Assembly: GCA_937958005.1 (NCBI GenBank)
Contig: CALGOB010000166.1
Coordinates: 1 to 64,000, forward strand
Origin: an uncultured Cyclobacteriaceae bacterium
GTDB lineage: Bacteria; Bacteroidota; Bacteroidia; Cytophagales; Cyclobacteriaceae
DNA: 64,000 nt
Direction of reading: 5' to 3'
Every line of letters starts with the position of its first letter. Positions within the stretch are counted from its first letter, which is position 1. A program made the position numbers and the translations under genes. The notes beneath the pieces were generated by a model that made no database searches, had not been told where the DNA came from, and saw only the letters and a program-made list of their open reading frames with translations. Below, in pieces: positions 63,900 through 64,000 of the stretch.

Positions 63900-64000
63900 T
63901 TAACACGGCAATTGAATTCGCTTTTTGGTTTTTCCAGACTTAGGAAATTCGGCAAATGCATTGAAGGAAATTACTCTGTAGTAATTAGGCCATTTTAAAA
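63900..64000 (-). CDS. Partial C-terminus, possibly AMP-binding acyl-CoA ligase
   Basis: The last 32 codons of a minus-strand frame enter from the right edge and stop at TAA (63900-63902). Visible text includes LKWPNYYRVISFNAF and EFPKSGKTKKR, resembling the FPxTxxGKIxR catalytic-Lys tail of AMP-binding synthetases such as MenE. The fragment is too short for a firm family call. Confidence 0.35.
   Translation of the reverse strand, partial: LKWPNYYRVISFNAFAEFPKSGKTKKRIQLPC

Overview
The window looks like chromosomal DNA of a marine-type Bacteroidetes, most likely order Cytophagales. The evidence is low GC content, TAnnTTTG promoter boxes with few Shine-Dalgarno sequences, a type IX secretion sorting domain, many short-signal lipoproteins, DUF6089, DUF1573, M28, M1 and BNR/VPS10-type exported proteins, a six-domain S1 with an acidic N-terminal extension, and a pinensin-like lanthipeptide leader. 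I cannot name the species.

Layout. 0.4-9.8 kb: mtaB, a small lipoprotein, a TPR membrane protein, a structured RNA candidate, an orphan RiPP precursor, an M28 peptidase divergent from an MltA transglycosylase, and three cell-envelope genes. 9.8-11.6 kb: a heavily broken AlbA_2-type gene carrying two inserted elements. 11.7-17.5 kb: glutaryl-CoA dehydrogenase divergent from tryptophan 2,3-dioxygenase, then a YwqK/MORN-repeat envelope protein and an FAD oxidoreductase. 17.7-36.8 kb: mostly housekeeping genes (gyrB, trpS, phosphosugar mutase, Ca/Na antiporter, dCMP deaminase, aminotransferase, murB, HTTM protein, amidohydrolase). 37-41.5 kb: a T9SS cargo gene broken by a repeat, rpsA and tRNA-Cys. 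41.5-49.2 kb: an outer-membrane protein, a PglC/PglE-like sugar pair, a penicillin-acylase operon, DUF72 and a TraB-like lipoprotein. 49.7-57.6 kb: a 2.6-thousand-residue RHS/YD-repeat protein. 59-64 kb: a BNR/VPS10-type protein, small genes and OsmC.

The most unusual signal is a dispersed, non-autonomous, multi-hairpin element of about 91 bp. There are seven near-complete copies, all in the same orientation, plus fragments. Two copies interrupt coding sequences, and removing exactly ATGAACC...TAGGGA from each rejoins a good protein frame. One copy sits in the loop of a terminator hairpin, one lies in the rpsA 5' leader, and two flank the giant RHS gene. A 14-bp GC-rich box is present in some copies and absent in others, and one copy carries 34 extra bases in its apical loop. 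No transposase is encoded in the window, so the element must be mobilised in trans or be an old REP/MITE-like family. A second, unrelated 159-bp MITE with a 6-bp target duplication and a third degenerate repeat family are also present.

The tryptophan catabolism genes (TDO, glutaryl-CoA dehydrogenase, a cyclase-family lipoprotein, a kynurenine-type aminotransferase) are suggestive of a degradation route, but they are scattered and the pathway link is inference.
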